A DNA stretch of 64,000 nt from Anaerolineaceae bacterium (GCA_002699585.1 PABP01000014.1:248001-312000); one strand, 5' to 3'; numbered from the stretch's first letter, positions 44,146 to 53,923 are shown. Made by a program: numbers and translations. Notes: generated from the letters alone by a model not told the origin.

Positions 44146-45006
44146 ATGTCCGATGATTTTGACTTCAAAAAGAAAGACGATGCCGCTTTTGCGATGGGTG
44201 ACGAACCCTACACCCTGGGGCCAGATTCTATGCCGCAGCCCGGTGTGCCTACCGGAATTGTCACCAAGCACCATCACACCGGCCAGACGATCTATCCCGG
44301 CGTACAGCGCGACTATTGGGTCTATGTGCCGCAGCAATACGATGCCGCCCAATCAGCCTGCTTGATGGTCTTTCAGGATGGTGAGGCGTATCTGGGCGAG
44401 GTTGTGCGTGCGGCAACCGTGTGTGATAATCTGATTCATCGCGGTGAGATACCTATCACCATTGGCGTGTTCGTTAATCCAGGCGATAAAGGCCCTGGCA
44501 ACCCGATTTATGGTGGAGAGGACAATCGCAGCCTGGAGTACGATTCACTCGGTGACCAGTATGCACGCTTCTTGTTGGAAGAACTGCTGCCAGAAGTTGA
44601 GGCCGAGTACAACATCACCAGTGATCCTGCTGGCCGCGCCACCTGTGGCATGAGTTCCGGCGGTATTTGTGCCTTCACGATTGCCTGGGAACGCCCTGAT
44701 GCTTTCGGCAAAGTGGTCAGCCATTGCGGCAGCTTCACCGATATTCGTGGTGGCAACCAATACCCGTCGCTGGTCCGCAAGACGCCGCGCAAACCGCTGC
44801 GCGTATTCCTGCAATCCGGTGAAAAAGACGTGGATGTGATCTTCGGCAGTTGGCCGATTGCCAACCAAGACATGGCCGCCGCGCTAGCCTACCGCGAATA
44901 TGACTATCAGTTCGTCTTTGGCGAAGGCTACCACTCACTCAAACATGGCGGCTCGATTTTCCCCGATACCCTGCGCTGGCTGTGGCGCGATGATAACAAG
45001 GCATAA
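44146..45006 (+). CDS. Esterase (Fes/esterase D-type alpha/beta hydrolase)
   Basis: A 286-residue protein resembling enterochelin-esterase-like hydrolases: [29 protein letters not shown] (about 54-83), [34 protein letters not shown] (nucleophile Ser in G-M-S-S-G near 170), acid near QSGEKDVD and His in [11 protein letters not shown]. No siderophore genes are nearby, so the substrate is open; carbohydrate or polyester esters are alternatives. A single gene. Confidence 0.85.
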   Translation: MSDDFDFKKKDDAAFAMGDEPYTLGPDSMPQPGVPTGIVTKHHHTGQTIYPGVQRDYWVYVPQQYDAAQSACLMVFQDGEAYLGEVVRAATVCDNLIHRGEIPITIGVFVNPGDKGPGNPIYGGEDNRSLEYDSLGDQYARFLLEELLPEVEAEYNITSDPAGRATCGMSSGGICAFTIAWERPDAFGKVVSHCGSFTDIRGGNQYPSLVRKTPRKPLRVFLQSGEKDVDVIFGSWPIANQDMAAALAYREYDYQFVFGEGYHSLKHGGSIFPDTLRWLWRDDNKA

Positions 45007-45139
45007 TCAGCTTTATGCTGCTGTAAGTTGGCACGAATTTTTTCGTGACCTTTGTGCCTTTTTGATTGACTTTTTAGTCTCCAAGCTGGCACATGCGACC
45101 ATCTCGTTGTAAAGTTTATTTATCGTTAGTTGAGCCACG

Positions 45140-46474
45140 GTGGGAAGCGTGCCCCCTCGCAACGAAGTCGAAAGAACCGAACTTCGGCAGTTTATATTTA
45201 TGCTGCGCGAAGGCGTGTACGTCGAAACGCAGGAAGCCCTGTATGAGCTGACATCGCGCGGCTGGTTGCACGATGGTAGCCTGAATGGTGCCCAGCTCAG
45301 TGGCGCGCGCCTGAATGGTGCCGATCTGCGCGGGGCTATCCTCAGCCGGGCCGACCTCAGCGATGCCGATCTCAACGTCGCCCAGTTAGACCGCGTTCGC
45401 CTGACCGGGGCACGCCTGAATGGGGCCGCGCTCCAGGGCAGCAGCATCATGGAAGCTGACCTGATGGATTCCTACCTCATGGGCACCAACCTGACCGATG
45501 CCAAGCTCAACGGCACCAACCTGACCTATGCTGCCCTCAACAAGGCAATTCTGCGCAATGCTAGCCTGCGCGAGGCCAACCTCAGTGGTGCAAGCCTGCT
45601 CAGTGCTGACCTGGAAGGCGTCAATCTGGCCTATGCCAACCTGCTCGGTGCCAAGATCCACCGCAGCAACCTCAACCATGCTATTTTAGAAGCCGCTGAT
45701 CTGCGCGATGTCAGCCTGCGCGAGAGCACGCTCCAGCGTACCGACTGCATCAAAGCCAATTTCAGCAGCGTGGATCTGGCCAATTGTGACCTGGAAGGGG
45801 CGCTCTTTGGACACACCATCCTCAGCGATACCGACCTCTCCCAGACCAAATGCCTGGATACGATCCAGCATGCTGCTCCCAGCTTCATTGATGTGGCCAC
45901 GCTGATAAAGTCGGGCATGCTGCCGGAGGTCTTCTTGCGTGGCATGGGCCTGCCCGATGACACCATCGACCACCTGGCTGACCTGCGCCGCCGTTCGGTC
46001 GATTGGCAGACGGTGCTCATCACCTACAGCTACGACGATGCCGAATTTGCAGAAGAACTCTACGAAGTTTTGCAGGATCGTGGTGTGCGCTGCTGGCTCA
46101 ACGGGTATGACACCCACAGCGAAGAAGGCGATGCTGGCGTCCATACCTGGGATGCCATGCTGCTGTGCTGCTCCAAAGCTTCGCTGACGCGCACCTGGGC
46201 TGCCCGTGAAATTCGTTGGGCCATCGATCAGGAACGCACCACCAAAAACGAGTTCCGGCGCCAGAAGTTGATCCCACTCAACCTGGATGGCTACCTCTTC
46301 ACCGAGGACTGCCGCACCCGCCTGCCCATGTGGGAGCAGGTTGTTGATCGCAAACACTTCCCCTTCCTCGATTCCACCGATGCCGCTGACTTCGACCTGC
46401 ATGTGGATCAGCTCGTGAATGCCTTACAGGGCCGCGGCAATTTCTCCCTCCCGGAAGACCTGCTTTTCGACTAA
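45140..46474 (+). CDS. Pentapeptide-repeat protein with C-terminal TIR domain
   Basis: A 444-residue fusion. Residues about 50-250 are a pentapeptide-repeat beta-helix with A-D/N-L patterns (LNGADLRGAILSRADLS). After a linker SGMLPEVFLRGMGLPDDTIDHL, which I know from similar cyanobacterial proteins, a TIR domain follows: TVLITYSYDDAEFAEELYEVLQDRGVRCWLNG through TWAAREIRWAIDQER. The Glu of REIRW sits where TIR NADases have their catalytic Glu. Such proteins are proposed signalling or defence effectors that consume NAD+. GTG 45140 is the tentative start. Confidence 0.85.
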   Translation: MGSVPPRNEVERTELRQFIFMLREGVYVETQEALYELTSRGWLHDGSLNGAQLSGARLNGADLRGAILSRADLSDADLNVAQLDRVRLTGARLNGAALQGSSIMEADLMDSYLMGTNLTDAKLNGTNLTYAALNKAILRNASLREANLSGASLLSADLEGVNLAYANLLGAKIHRSNLNHAILEAADLRDVSLRESTLQRTDCIKANFSSVDLANCDLEGALFGHTILSDTDLSQTKCLDTIQHAAPSFIDVATLIKSGMLPEVFLRGMGLPDDTIDHLADLRRRSVDWQTVLITYSYDDAEFAEELYEVLQDRGVRCWLNGYDTHSEEGDAGVHTWDAMLLCCSKASLTRTWAAREIRWAIDQERTTKNEFRRQKLIPLNLDGYLFTEDCRTRLPMWEQVVDRKHFPFLDSTDAADFDLHVDQLVNALQGRGNFSLPEDLLFD

Positions 46475-46570
46475 ACACCCTACAATTTAGAAAATTTGTG
46501 CTATAATCAGGCTGGGTTGATGTAACCTCATTTGCCTCGTATTGACGACCCCAAAGGATGGCCTAAGTCC

Positions 46571-47659
46571 ATGTCCACGCCCCTAAAAGACCTGTTATTC
46601 CAACCGGATTTTTTCAATGATCTCGTCACGGAAATCAAAGCCGTTTATCCAGCCTTCGATGGCGACGGCTATCTCAGTACTGTTTACGATGAAAAATGGG
46701 AATCGCTGGAACTCAAAGGCCGCATGATTCAGGGGGCACGGGCGCTATACGACTTCCTGCCATCGAACTACGACGACGCCCTGGCTATACTGATGCCTGT
46801 CTCCGAAAAATTCACGGGCTTTGATGCGATTATGTTTTGTCAGTACGTGGAGGAATTTGGCCTGGATCACTTCGAGGCCTCCATGCATGCCCTGGAAATC
46901 ACGACAGTCGATGCCAGTGCCGAAGGCGCGATTCGCCCATTCATCATTCGCTACCCGGAACGCGCTATGCAGCAAATGCTGGCCTGGACACAGCATGAAA
47001 ATGAGCATGTGCGCCGTTTGGCCAGCGAAGGCTGTCGCCCGCTGCTGCCCTGGAACATGCGCCTGAACCTGTTCGTTGATGATCCCGCGCCGATTGTGCC
47101 CATTCTGGAAGCGCTCAAATCCGATGACAGTCTCTACGTCCGCAAGAGCGTGGCCAACAACCTCAATGATATTTCCAAGAACCAGCCGGATCTGGTGCTG
47201 GACATCGCCGAGCGCTGGTACGGCGATAATGAGGACACCAACTGGATCGTCAAGCATGCTCTGCGCACTTTGCTCAAGAAGGGCAATCAACGGGCGCTGG
47301 CGATTTTCGGCTTTGGCGATGTCAGCGACGTAACCATCAGCAACCTGACTGTCACACCTGATCCAATTGCTATCGGCGACGACCTGCACTTTAGTTTCGA
47401 CCTGCTGCTACAAGCTGATCAACCCAAAAAGCTGCGCCTAGAATACGCCATTCACTATCTAAAAGCCAATGGCAAGCACTCCAAAAAAGTGTTCCAGATT
47501 AGCGAGCGTGAGGTCACGCCCAACAAGCCGCACAAACTAACCAGCAAACAGTCGTTCCGCAACATGAGCACGCGCAAGCATTATCCCGGCCCACACAAGA
47601 TCGACATCCACGTGAACGGCATTGCCAAAGCCCATGCGGAGTTCATGGTGACGGACTGA
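46571..47659 (+). CDS. AlkC-like DNA alkylation repair protein
   Basis: A 362-residue HEAT-repeat glycosylase of the AlkC type. EGAIRPFIIRYPERAMQQ leads to WTQHENEHVRRLASEGCRPLLPW and DDSLYVRKSVANNLNDISKNQPD, then WIVKHALRTLLKKGNQRAL. These blocks are strongly conserved in AlkC. The last 100 residues (VSDVTISNLTVTPDPIAIGD on) form an Ig-like domain, as in longer AlkC forms. It should remove alkylated bases (3-methyladenine, 3-methylcytosine) from DNA. ATG 46571 chosen; ORF opens at 46532. It is 97 bases after the TIR gene, same strand. Confidence 0.85.
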   Translation: MSTPLKDLLFQPDFFNDLVTEIKAVYPAFDGDGYLSTVYDEKWESLELKGRMIQGARALYDFLPSNYDDALAILMPVSEKFTGFDAIMFCQYVEEFGLDHFEASMHALEITTVDASAEGAIRPFIIRYPERAMQQMLAWTQHENEHVRRLASEGCRPLLPWNMRLNLFVDDPAPIVPILEALKSDDSLYVRKSVANNLNDISKNQPDLVLDIAERWYGDNEDTNWIVKHALRTLLKKGNQRALAIFGFGDVSDVTISNLTVTPDPIAIGDDLHFSFDLLLQADQPKKLRLEYAIHYLKANGKHSKKVFQISEREVTPNKPHKLTSKQSFRNMSTRKHYPGPHKIDIHVNGIAKAHAEFMVTD

Positions 47660-47722
47660 ACTCGCGGCTTCGGTGGTATATTTAGAATGAAAGTTGCTTG
47701 TTAACCTGTAGGAAGTGCGGCA

Positions 47723-48757
47723 ATGCTGGAAAAGCCACCCATAGCCGATGAAACCATCCTGGCTTGTATCGCTGAAGCCTATGGATTGAAGATGCACTCG
47801 CTAGCATTTTTAGCCCTGGGCGCAGATGTTGATACGGCAGTCTATCGGGCTATTGATGCGGCGGAATCGGCTTACTTCGTCAAGCTGCGGCAGGCTAACT
47901 TCGATGCCAACAGCCTGATTGTGCCTAGCTACCTGCATTAGCAGGGCATCATGCATATCATTGCACCCCTCAAGACCCTGAATGGTGGTCTGTGGGTGTC
48001 GGTCACGGAAGGTGACCTGTCGCTGTCGCCTTTTGTCGTCGGTCGCAATGGCTTTGAAACGTCCCTCACCGATGCCCACTGGGCAACCCTTGGCGATACT
48101 CTCAAGCGCATGCACAACCTGAGCGTGCCTTCCGCGCTGGATACTAACCTAAACCACGAGACATTCGGCGATGACTTCCGGCAGCAAGTACGGCACTTCC
48201 AGCAGATGGCCGCAAATACCGATTTTCATGAACCTATTTCTGCCAAACTGGCCAACTTACTCCGCAATCAACGCGCCACTATTCGCCACCTGATCGACCG
48301 TGCCGAGTATCTCGCAGTGCTGTTACAGGCTGCACGCCCTGATTTCGTCCTATGCCATGCTGATATTCACGCCGGGAATGTGCTCATTGACGAGGACGAT
48401 GCGCTCTATGTTGTTGATTGGGATACAGTCATGCTGGCCCCCAAAGAGCGCGATCTGATGTTCATCGGCGGCGGCATTGGCCATGAATGGGCCCATCAGC
48501 ATGGCATCGACCAATTTTATGAAGGCTATGGCTCGCCGGATATCGACCCCATCGCATTGGCCTATTATCGTTATGAACGCATCGTGGAAGACATCGCCGC
48601 CTATTGTGAGCAAATCTGGTTATCCAACCAGGGTGATACCGACCGCGCCGAGGGGTTGCGCCAGCTATCAGGCCAGTTCGAGGATGGTGATGTGATCGAC
48701 ATCGCCTGCCAGACAGACGCGCACTTACCTTTGCAGCATCGTCAACCACGCCCCTGA
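47723..48757 (+). pseudogene. Aminoglycoside-phosphotransferase-like gene split by an in-frame TAG
   Basis: Two same-frame parts, 47723-47941 and 47942-48757, are separated only by TAG at 47939-47941. Together they read as one phosphotransferase of about 345 residues: an N-lobe with ESAYFVKLRQANF, then the Brenner-like VLCHADIHAGNVLIDEDDALYVVDWDTV, holding HxDxxxxN and the DWD metal site. The protein is intact around the stop (SYLH, stop, QGIMHIIAPLKT). Most likely a nonsense mutation, or sequencing error; leaky reading of TAG-CAG is possible. Substrates may be aminoglycosides, sugars or amino alcohols. Confidence 0.75.
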
Positions 48758-49088
48758 TCGTCTGCTAGATATGCAGACGATAAACGCAATTGTGATTCGA
48801 ATTCAATCCTGTGGGAAAATATCACTGTGTTTTCCAAAAAGGGGTCACAAAGGTCTTTAAGGCGTTGATACTTGACATAAAGCCTATCTATGTGTATGTT
48901 TATGTCGTTGAATAGAAATATAAGAAGGGTTTGCATGTCAGCGGAAGTGGTTGTTCACATAGATTAGTGTCATAGACGTTCCTCTTGGTTTGATTTCCAA
49001 TGCGGCTCTGTTTATGACTCTGTGACTTTGTGTCGTCCACCGCCGCTTGCTATTGCACCAAATCATAGCATGCTCTCAATGCGTTTAC
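48758..49088. other. Gene-free region upstream of rsgA with a repeat remnant
   Basis: No gene recognised. At about 49004-49036 GGCTCTGTTTATGACTCTG followed by TGACTTTGTGTCG resembles the CTCTGTGTCTTTGTG part of the GxxExxY-associated repeats, so it may be a decayed copy. Confidence 0.35.
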
Positions 49089-49113
49089 AGCCAGTCACAG
49101 GACTGGCTTTTTG
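49089..49113 (+). terminator. Hairpin with T-run just upstream of rsgA
   Basis: AGCCAGTC, ACAG, GACTGGCT then TTTTTG, 20 bases before the rsgA start. It either ends a transcript from the broken gene or controls rsgA by attenuation. Nothing else shows which. Confidence 0.6.
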
Positions 49114-49132
49114 ATTTGAGGACATTCAAACC

Positions 49133-50029
49133 ATGAATATCGAAAATACCGACCCCAAACCGGGCGTCGTCTTTATGCGAACACGCGAGACCTACTATGT
49201 TCAGATAGGGCGTGAACGTATCCTCTGTACAGCTTCTACCAAGCTCAAGCAGGAAATCGTTGTTGGCGATTTTGTCGTCTGGGATGACAAACATCGAATT
49301 ACAACTGTGCGACCACGCCACAACCAATTCTCACGGCGGGCTGCGGGCACAGGCTATCAGCAGCAGATAATCGCAGCCAATGTCGATCAGGTCTTGATCG
49401 TCATGTCCGTCGCCAAACCGCGACCACGCTGGAACCTGTTGGATCGCTATCTGGTATCGGCTGAGTTTGCTGTCATCCCCGCACTGATTTGCCTCACCAA
49501 GATGGACCTGGTCCAGGGCACTGCGCAGCGGGAAGAAATCGAAGCCGTGGCATCTGAATATGCGTCGATTGGCTACGACATCATCCTGACCAGCACGCAA
49601 ACGTGCCAGGGGATAGACGAACTCAGAAGCCAAATCCAGGCCAGTATCTCGGCCTTAGTCGGGCAATCGGGCGTTGGCAAAACATCGCTCATCAATGCGT
49701 TGGAGCCAGAGCTTGCGCTGCGAACCCAGGACGTGAGCCATCACAGCAACAAGGGCCGCCACACCACCACGACATCCCAGATTTATCCCCTGCCTGCGGG
49801 TGGGTTCATGATGGATACGCCCGGCATCCGTGAATTTGGCATGTGGGACATGACGGAAGAAGACCTCATATATGGTTTCCCGGAAATGCGCCCCTACCAG
49901 CATGCGTGCAAGTTTAGCGACTGTTCGCATCATGAAGAACCGGGCTGCCAGGTGCGTCAGGCTGTCATGGAAGGCGACATCAGCCCCTATCGCTATCAAA
50001 GCTATCTCAAACTGCGGGAGGACCTATGA
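49133..50029 (+). CDS. rsgA: Ribosome biogenesis GTPase RsgA
   Basis: A 298-residue circularly permuted GTPase: N-terminal OB domain (about 10-65), G4 as CLTKMDL (about 119), G1 as GQSGVGKTSLIN (about 180), HTTTTSQIYPL and DTPG (G3, about 227) and a zinc finger with C-KFSDC-SHHEEPGC at the end. The order G4-G1-G3 is diagnostic. It checks 30S subunit maturation. Its stop overlaps the start of the RNHCP gene by four bases (ATGA). Confidence 0.93.
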   Translation: MNIENTDPKPGVVFMRTRETYYVQIGRERILCTASTKLKQEIVVGDFVVWDDKHRITTVRPRHNQFSRRAAGTGYQQQIIAANVDQVLIVMSVAKPRPRWNLLDRYLVSAEFAVIPALICLTKMDLVQGTAQREEIEAVASEYASIGYDIILTSTQTCQGIDELRSQIQASISALVGQSGVGKTSLINALEPELALRTQDVSHHSNKGRHTTTTSQIYPLPAGGFMMDTPGIREFGMWDMTEEDLIYGFPEMRPYQHACKFSDCSHHEEPGCQVRQAVMEGDISPYRYQSYLKLREDL

Positions 50030-50526
50030 CCCAGTTCACCCGTCGAAGCTATACGGCCCCCGGCAAGATAGACGGTACCGACAGCGATTTTGTCTGTCAC
50101 CACTGTGGGGCCTATGTGCTTGCGAACCCGGTTATCTCCGGCGTCAACAATCGCAACCATTGCCCTTACTGCCTGTCGTCCCGCCATCTGGATTTGTTTG
50201 AAGGCGGTGATCGCTTATCGGCTTGCCGGGGCAGCATGCGACCCATAGGGCTGACGTTCAAACGGGGCCACAAGAAATACGATGGCCAGACGGAACTCAT
50301 GCTGGTGCATGAGTGCCAAGCTTGCGCAACGGTCTCTATCAATCGCATTGCCCGCGATGATGATGTCGTCGCTCTGCGAACGGTGCTGGAGCAATCCGCC
50401 GGGTTGTCCCCAGCTATGCAGGAGCATCTCAAAGCACAGGGCATTCACCTGCTAGAGGCAACTCAAAGCGAGTTGCCTTTGCTGACAGCGCCAGCAGGGC
50501 TGTACACGCAGTATCCAGAGGCATAA
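50026..50526 (+). CDS. RNHCP-domain protein
   Basis: A 166-residue protein named for its motif, seen here as NNRNHCPYCL. FVCHHCGAYV and the C-A-x-x-C later (HECQACATVSINR) complete two likely zinc pairs. Members commonly sit directly after rsgA, and coding overlap here (four bases) suggests they are translated together. Probably RNA- or ribosome-related; not tested. Confidence 0.88.
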   Translation: MTQFTRRSYTAPGKIDGTDSDFVCHHCGAYVLANPVISGVNNRNHCPYCLSSRHLDLFEGGDRLSACRGSMRPIGLTFKRGHKKYDGQTELMLVHECQACATVSINRIARDDDVVALRTVLEQSAGLSPAMQEHLKAQGIHLLEATQSELPLLTAPAGLYTQYPEA

Positions 50527-50669
50527 CATAACGAGTCAACCGCAGTGAGGTTGGCTCGTTACGATTAATCTTATGCGTTCCCCAACCCGATTCCATGATA
50601 TACAGGAGTGAGTGCCCGACACAGGCATTTATCACCTGGACCATTTATGGAACCTTACGCACGGTAACG

Positions 50670-52571
50670 ATGACACGCCTTAAAAACCATACCCTCCCCA
50701 TGTTGTTGCTGTTTGTCCTCATGACGTACATGCTGATTGGCTTCGGCTATACGGGTATCGTAGGCATGACGCAGTTGCAGCCCATCACGCTGGGTATCTT
50801 CCTGGTTGGGGCCATCTTTGCTGCGGTGCAGCACCTGCGGGGACGCTGGCAATTCTATCAAAGCCCACTAACCCTCATGATCGTGCCCTGGGTGATCGTT
50901 ATTGTCATCGCTTCCCTGGCTAATCCCCATGTCTGGCGTATCAGCCTGGAATCCATTGGCGTCGTTGGTATTTGCATCGGTGTGATGGCTTTCTTTGCCG
51001 GGGCCATCGTCAACCGTGCCATCACTCGTGCCGCCATCGAAGAAGCCTTCTTGCTGTTTGGCTTTGTGTTGATGGTCATTGGCTACATACAATGGGGCAT
51101 TTTCCTCCAGCGTGGCGGCTACATCCCGCGCATGAGTAGCCTATTTGGCAACCCGAACTTCTATGGCATGTTCCTGCTGATTGTCATTATGTTGGCTCTC
51201 CACAGGTTGCTGGTGGCCAGACAGTGGCTGGTGCGCCTGCCGCTGGCGCTGTATGTGCTGGCAGCACTCGTGCAACTTGTGTTGAGCGGGTCACGTGGTG
51301 GGCAGATTGGTTTCCTGGTGGCCGGTGGTACCTATGCTCTCCTCTGGATGTTCACTCCCCCTGAACAAGATGCTATCAGTCCGTATGCTCGGTTGAACTC
51401 GGCGTTTCGAGCACGACTAGGGTTTTCCGTTGGCTGGTTGATGGCGATTGTGCTGATTGTAGGCGTTACGCTGGCAAGTGTGATCGCTTTAAGCCGTGGC
51501 ATGCAGGCGCGGTTTGACTTGTGGTCAGCGGCCATCCACCTGTTCGAGCAAGAGCCGCTGACAGGCAACGGATTGTACAGCTACGCCGAGCGCAGTATGG
51601 CTTTCCGCAGCGTGCCCCCACAGGAAGCCTTCGTCCATGCCCATTCCATCATCTTCCAGGTCATGGCTGACCTGGGTATCTTGGGCTTAATCGCGCTGGC
51701 GATGAGCATTGTCATGGGTGTAAATGCCATCCGCGCTAACCGTCGCCGTATAGTTGGGCCATCCCTACGCGCCTATGATGCGCTCGTCGCCATCTTAGTG
51801 GGCTTATCGGTTCACCAGTTGGTAGATATGGCGACACTTTTCATGGCCTTGCTGGTCCTGGTCATTGTGATGATGGTCATCACACCGATTGAGCCACAGC
51901 CAATGAGGTCAAAAACAGGTCGCCGGTTTGCAACTGGGCTGCTCATCTTGCTAAGCATTGGTGTGGCGTTGGGAGCTTTCTGGCGCATCAACCTATACAC
52001 GACCTACATCAACATACTGGCAAACGTGAGCGAGCAAACTCGTGAAGGCGAGCCTATTGACTACGCAGCCATTTTGCCGGAACTCAACACACTCGTCCAA
52101 GCGGACCCAGACAACCGAGTGTATCGTTTGCAATATGCGGTGTGGGCCGGACAACTTGCTTATCAAACGGATGACCCCGCCGATATTCAGCGCGCGATAG
52201 TGGCCCACGAAGCGGTCACTGACTTGATGCCGGACTATGGTCTGGCCTGGTCGAATTTGTCGGCGCTTTACTGGCAGCTTGGGGATCTAGAAGCGGCTGC
52301 GGACGCTGCTGAGGCTGGCCGCGCTGCTGCCCCTAAATGGCCTGTCCTGCGCTGGCAGCTTGCCGCTGTAGCGCGTGACCGCTATTTCCCCATACCTATC
52401 GAACGGGTGCTAGTATGGTTCAGCCGCAGCAATATTCAGTTGGTTTATTTGTATGATGTGCTGGACCCGCTGCTGCTGCCCCAGGTTGTCGACCAATTCG
52501 TCTGGAACCCGGACGACGGCCTTGTGACTGTGACCAATCGGCTCTTGTCGCTGTTGGCATCCCTGCGCTAG
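50670..52571 (+). CDS. O-antigen ligase-like membrane protein with TPR tail
   Basis: A 633-residue protein with about twelve helices in the first 430 residues. SSLFGNPNFYGMFLLIVIMLAL and the loop EQEPLTGNGLYSYAERSMAF...EAFVHAHSIIFQVMADLGILGLIAL resemble the Wzy_C/RfaL (O-antigen ligase) family, whose periplasmic loop contains such an H-A-H-S. The last 180 residues have TPR-like helices (VAHEAVTDLMPDYGLAWSNLSALYWQLGDLEAAADAAEAG). It probably attaches or polymerises sugars on the outer face. Start ATG 50670 is tentative. Confidence 0.78.
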   Translation: MTRLKNHTLPMLLLFVLMTYMLIGFGYTGIVGMTQLQPITLGIFLVGAIFAAVQHLRGRWQFYQSPLTLMIVPWVIVIVIASLANPHVWRISLESIGVVGICIGVMAFFAGAIVNRAITRAAIEEAFLLFGFVLMVIGYIQWGIFLQRGGYIPRMSSLFGNPNFYGMFLLIVIMLALHRLLVARQWLVRLPLALYVLAALVQLVLSGSRGGQIGFLVAGGTYALLWMFTPPEQDAISPYARLNSAFRARLGFSVGWLMAIVLIVGVTLASVIALSRGMQARFDLWSAAIHLFEQEPLTGNGLYSYAERSMAFRSVPPQEAFVHAHSIIFQVMADLGILGLIALAMSIVMGVNAIRANRRRIVGPSLRAYDALVAILVGLSVHQLVDMATLFMALLVLVIVMMVITPIEPQPMRSKTGRRFATGLLILLSIGVALGAFWRINLYTTYINILANVSEQTREGEPIDYAAILPELNTLVQADPDNRVYRLQYAVWAGQLAYQTDDPADIQRAIVAHEAVTDLMPDYGLAWSNLSALYWQLGDLEAAADAAEAGRAAAPKWPVLRWQLAAVARDRYFPIPIERVLVWFSRSNIQLVYLYDVLDPLLLPQVVDQFVWNPDDGLVTVTNRLLSLLASLR

Positions 52572-52613
52572 ACTGCTGGCCACATTCACCTGCCGACAGG
52601 ACCCGTCTGCGTC

Positions 52614-52967
52614 ATGACCATTCACTGGGAGCGCATCGCGCCCGTCATCGTCTCGATTCTCATCATTATCGCCATCGCCATTTTGCGCCAGTACAGCAAG
52701 GTCTTCGCCTCGATTGCGGCTGTCATGCCCATCAATGTGCCGCTCGGCATGTGGATTGTGGCTTCCGGTGAGGACAATCCACAGGAAGCGTTGGCGACGT
52801 TCAGCGAGGCGCTGCTGGTCAATATTCTGCCAACGCTGTTGTTCCTGCTGGTCGCTTGGCAGATGACCCGCGCCGGACACGGCTTGCTACTGACCATTTT
52901 GCTGGGCTATGCGGTGTGGGCCATCGCGCTGGTGATCGTCTTTGCCCTGCGCGGCCAGTTCAGCTAG
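52614..52967 (+). CDS. Small polytopic membrane protein of unknown function
   Basis: A 117-residue protein with three or four helices; it begins MTIHWERIAPVIVSILIIIAIAILRQYSKVFASIAAVMPINVPLG. The pattern resembles GlpM/DUF3147-like proteins, without certainty. It follows the ligase-like gene by 42 bases on the same strand and ends near a family B repeat. Confidence 0.5.
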   Translation: MTIHWERIAPVIVSILIIIAIAILRQYSKVFASIAAVMPINVPLGMWIVASGEDNPQEALATFSEALLVNILPTLLFLLVAWQMTRAGHGLLLTILLGYAVWAIALVIVFALRGQFS

Positions 52968-52991
52968 GGCATTGAGCGTCAGAGTGTATTC

Positions 52992-53017
52992 GTAGTGGCA
53001 AGCCACTGCCTTGCTCG
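52992..53017. repeat. Palindromic repeat family B, degraded copy
   Basis: GTAGTGGCAAG, CCACTG, CCTTGC: the two arms are still recognisable though the middle has changed. It lies between two convergent genes. Confidence 0.4.
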
Positions 53018-53020
53018 TAA

Positions 53021-53923
53021 TTACTCTGGAACTTGTTTTGCCCTTGGACCGAGCGTCAGCAGGGCCAACCCCACGAAGATCAGCACAATCCCGACCATGC
53101 CAATCGGTGGTACGGCTTCTCGCAGCAGGAAAATACCCAGCAGGGCCGCTGTCAGCGGTTCGGCCAGGGTGAGTGTGGCAGCTGTCGCTGCCGGGACCAG
53201 CCGCAGCCCGCGCCCGAAAAAGGCATAGCTCAGCCCTGTGACAATCACGCCCAGGTAAAGCACAATCAGCCGCCCATCTGGTGTGGCGATCCAGGCTGTT
53301 TCGTTGATGAAAAGTAGCGGCATCAGCAGCACCGCCGCAAACCCGAACACGACCGCCATCACCGCATCCGGTTTCTGATACGCCAGCACGACTTTGCTGG
53401 CCATCGTGAAGATCGCATAACTCAGGCCCGCCCCCAGCGCCAACAGAATACCCAATGGGTCGATAGTCAGGCTTTCGCCTGTCGCTAACAGTAGCACGCA
53501 ACCCATGATCGCCAGTGTGGTGGCCACCCACCAGCGGCGCGTCAGCCGTTGCCGCAGAAAAATAACCTCCAGTACGCCAGCAAAAATCGGCGTTGCGCCA
53601 ATGCCGACCACCGTGCCGACTGCCACACCCGTTAAAGCTGTGCCCCCGAAAAAGCTAATCTGATAGAGCGCCGTGCTGAGGATCGCCAACACGGTAGGTA
53701 TCCGCGGCCAATGACCGCCATCACGGAAACTATGCCGACCCAGTGCCAGCAAGATCAAGACGATGCTGCCGACCGTAATGCGCATGGTCCCGATGACCAG
53801 CGGTGTACTGCCTGCCGGGGCCAATGCCTGCGATGTGCCCGTCGTCCCCCATAGGGTGGCCGCTGCCAGCACCAGCAGCATCCCCAGGGGTGGTGTTGCG
53901 TTCGACGATGTGTTTTGCTGCAT
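53021..53923 (-). CDS. EamA-family (DMT) transporter
   Basis: A 300-residue protein with ten hydrophobic helices in two EamA halves. The first half opens LVLAAATLWGTTGTSQALAP, the second LGILLALGAGLSYAIFTMASK; both end in a PLTAALLGIFLLREAVPP-type segment. It exports or imports small metabolites such as amino acids or nucleobases, with no clue to specificity. It ends convergent with the small membrane gene. Confidence 0.9.
   Translation of the reverse strand: MQQNTSSNATPPLGMLLVLAAATLWGTTGTSQALAPAGSTPLVIGTMRITVGSIVLILLALGRHSFRDGGHWPRIPTVLAILSTALYQISFFGGTALTGVAVGTVVGIGATPIFAGVLEVIFLRQRLTRRWWVATTLAIMGCVLLLATGESLTIDPLGILLALGAGLSYAIFTMASKVVLAYQKPDAVMAVVFGFAAVLLMPLLFINETAWIATPDGRLIVLYLGVIVTGLSYAFFGRGLRLVPAATAATLTLAEPLTAALLGIFLLREAVPPIGMVGIVLIFVGLALLTLGPRAKQVPE

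Noticed and set aside
53033-53317. 94-codon plus-strand frame opposite the EamA transporter
   Set aside because: Antisense shadow with composition typical of reversed hydrophobic codons.
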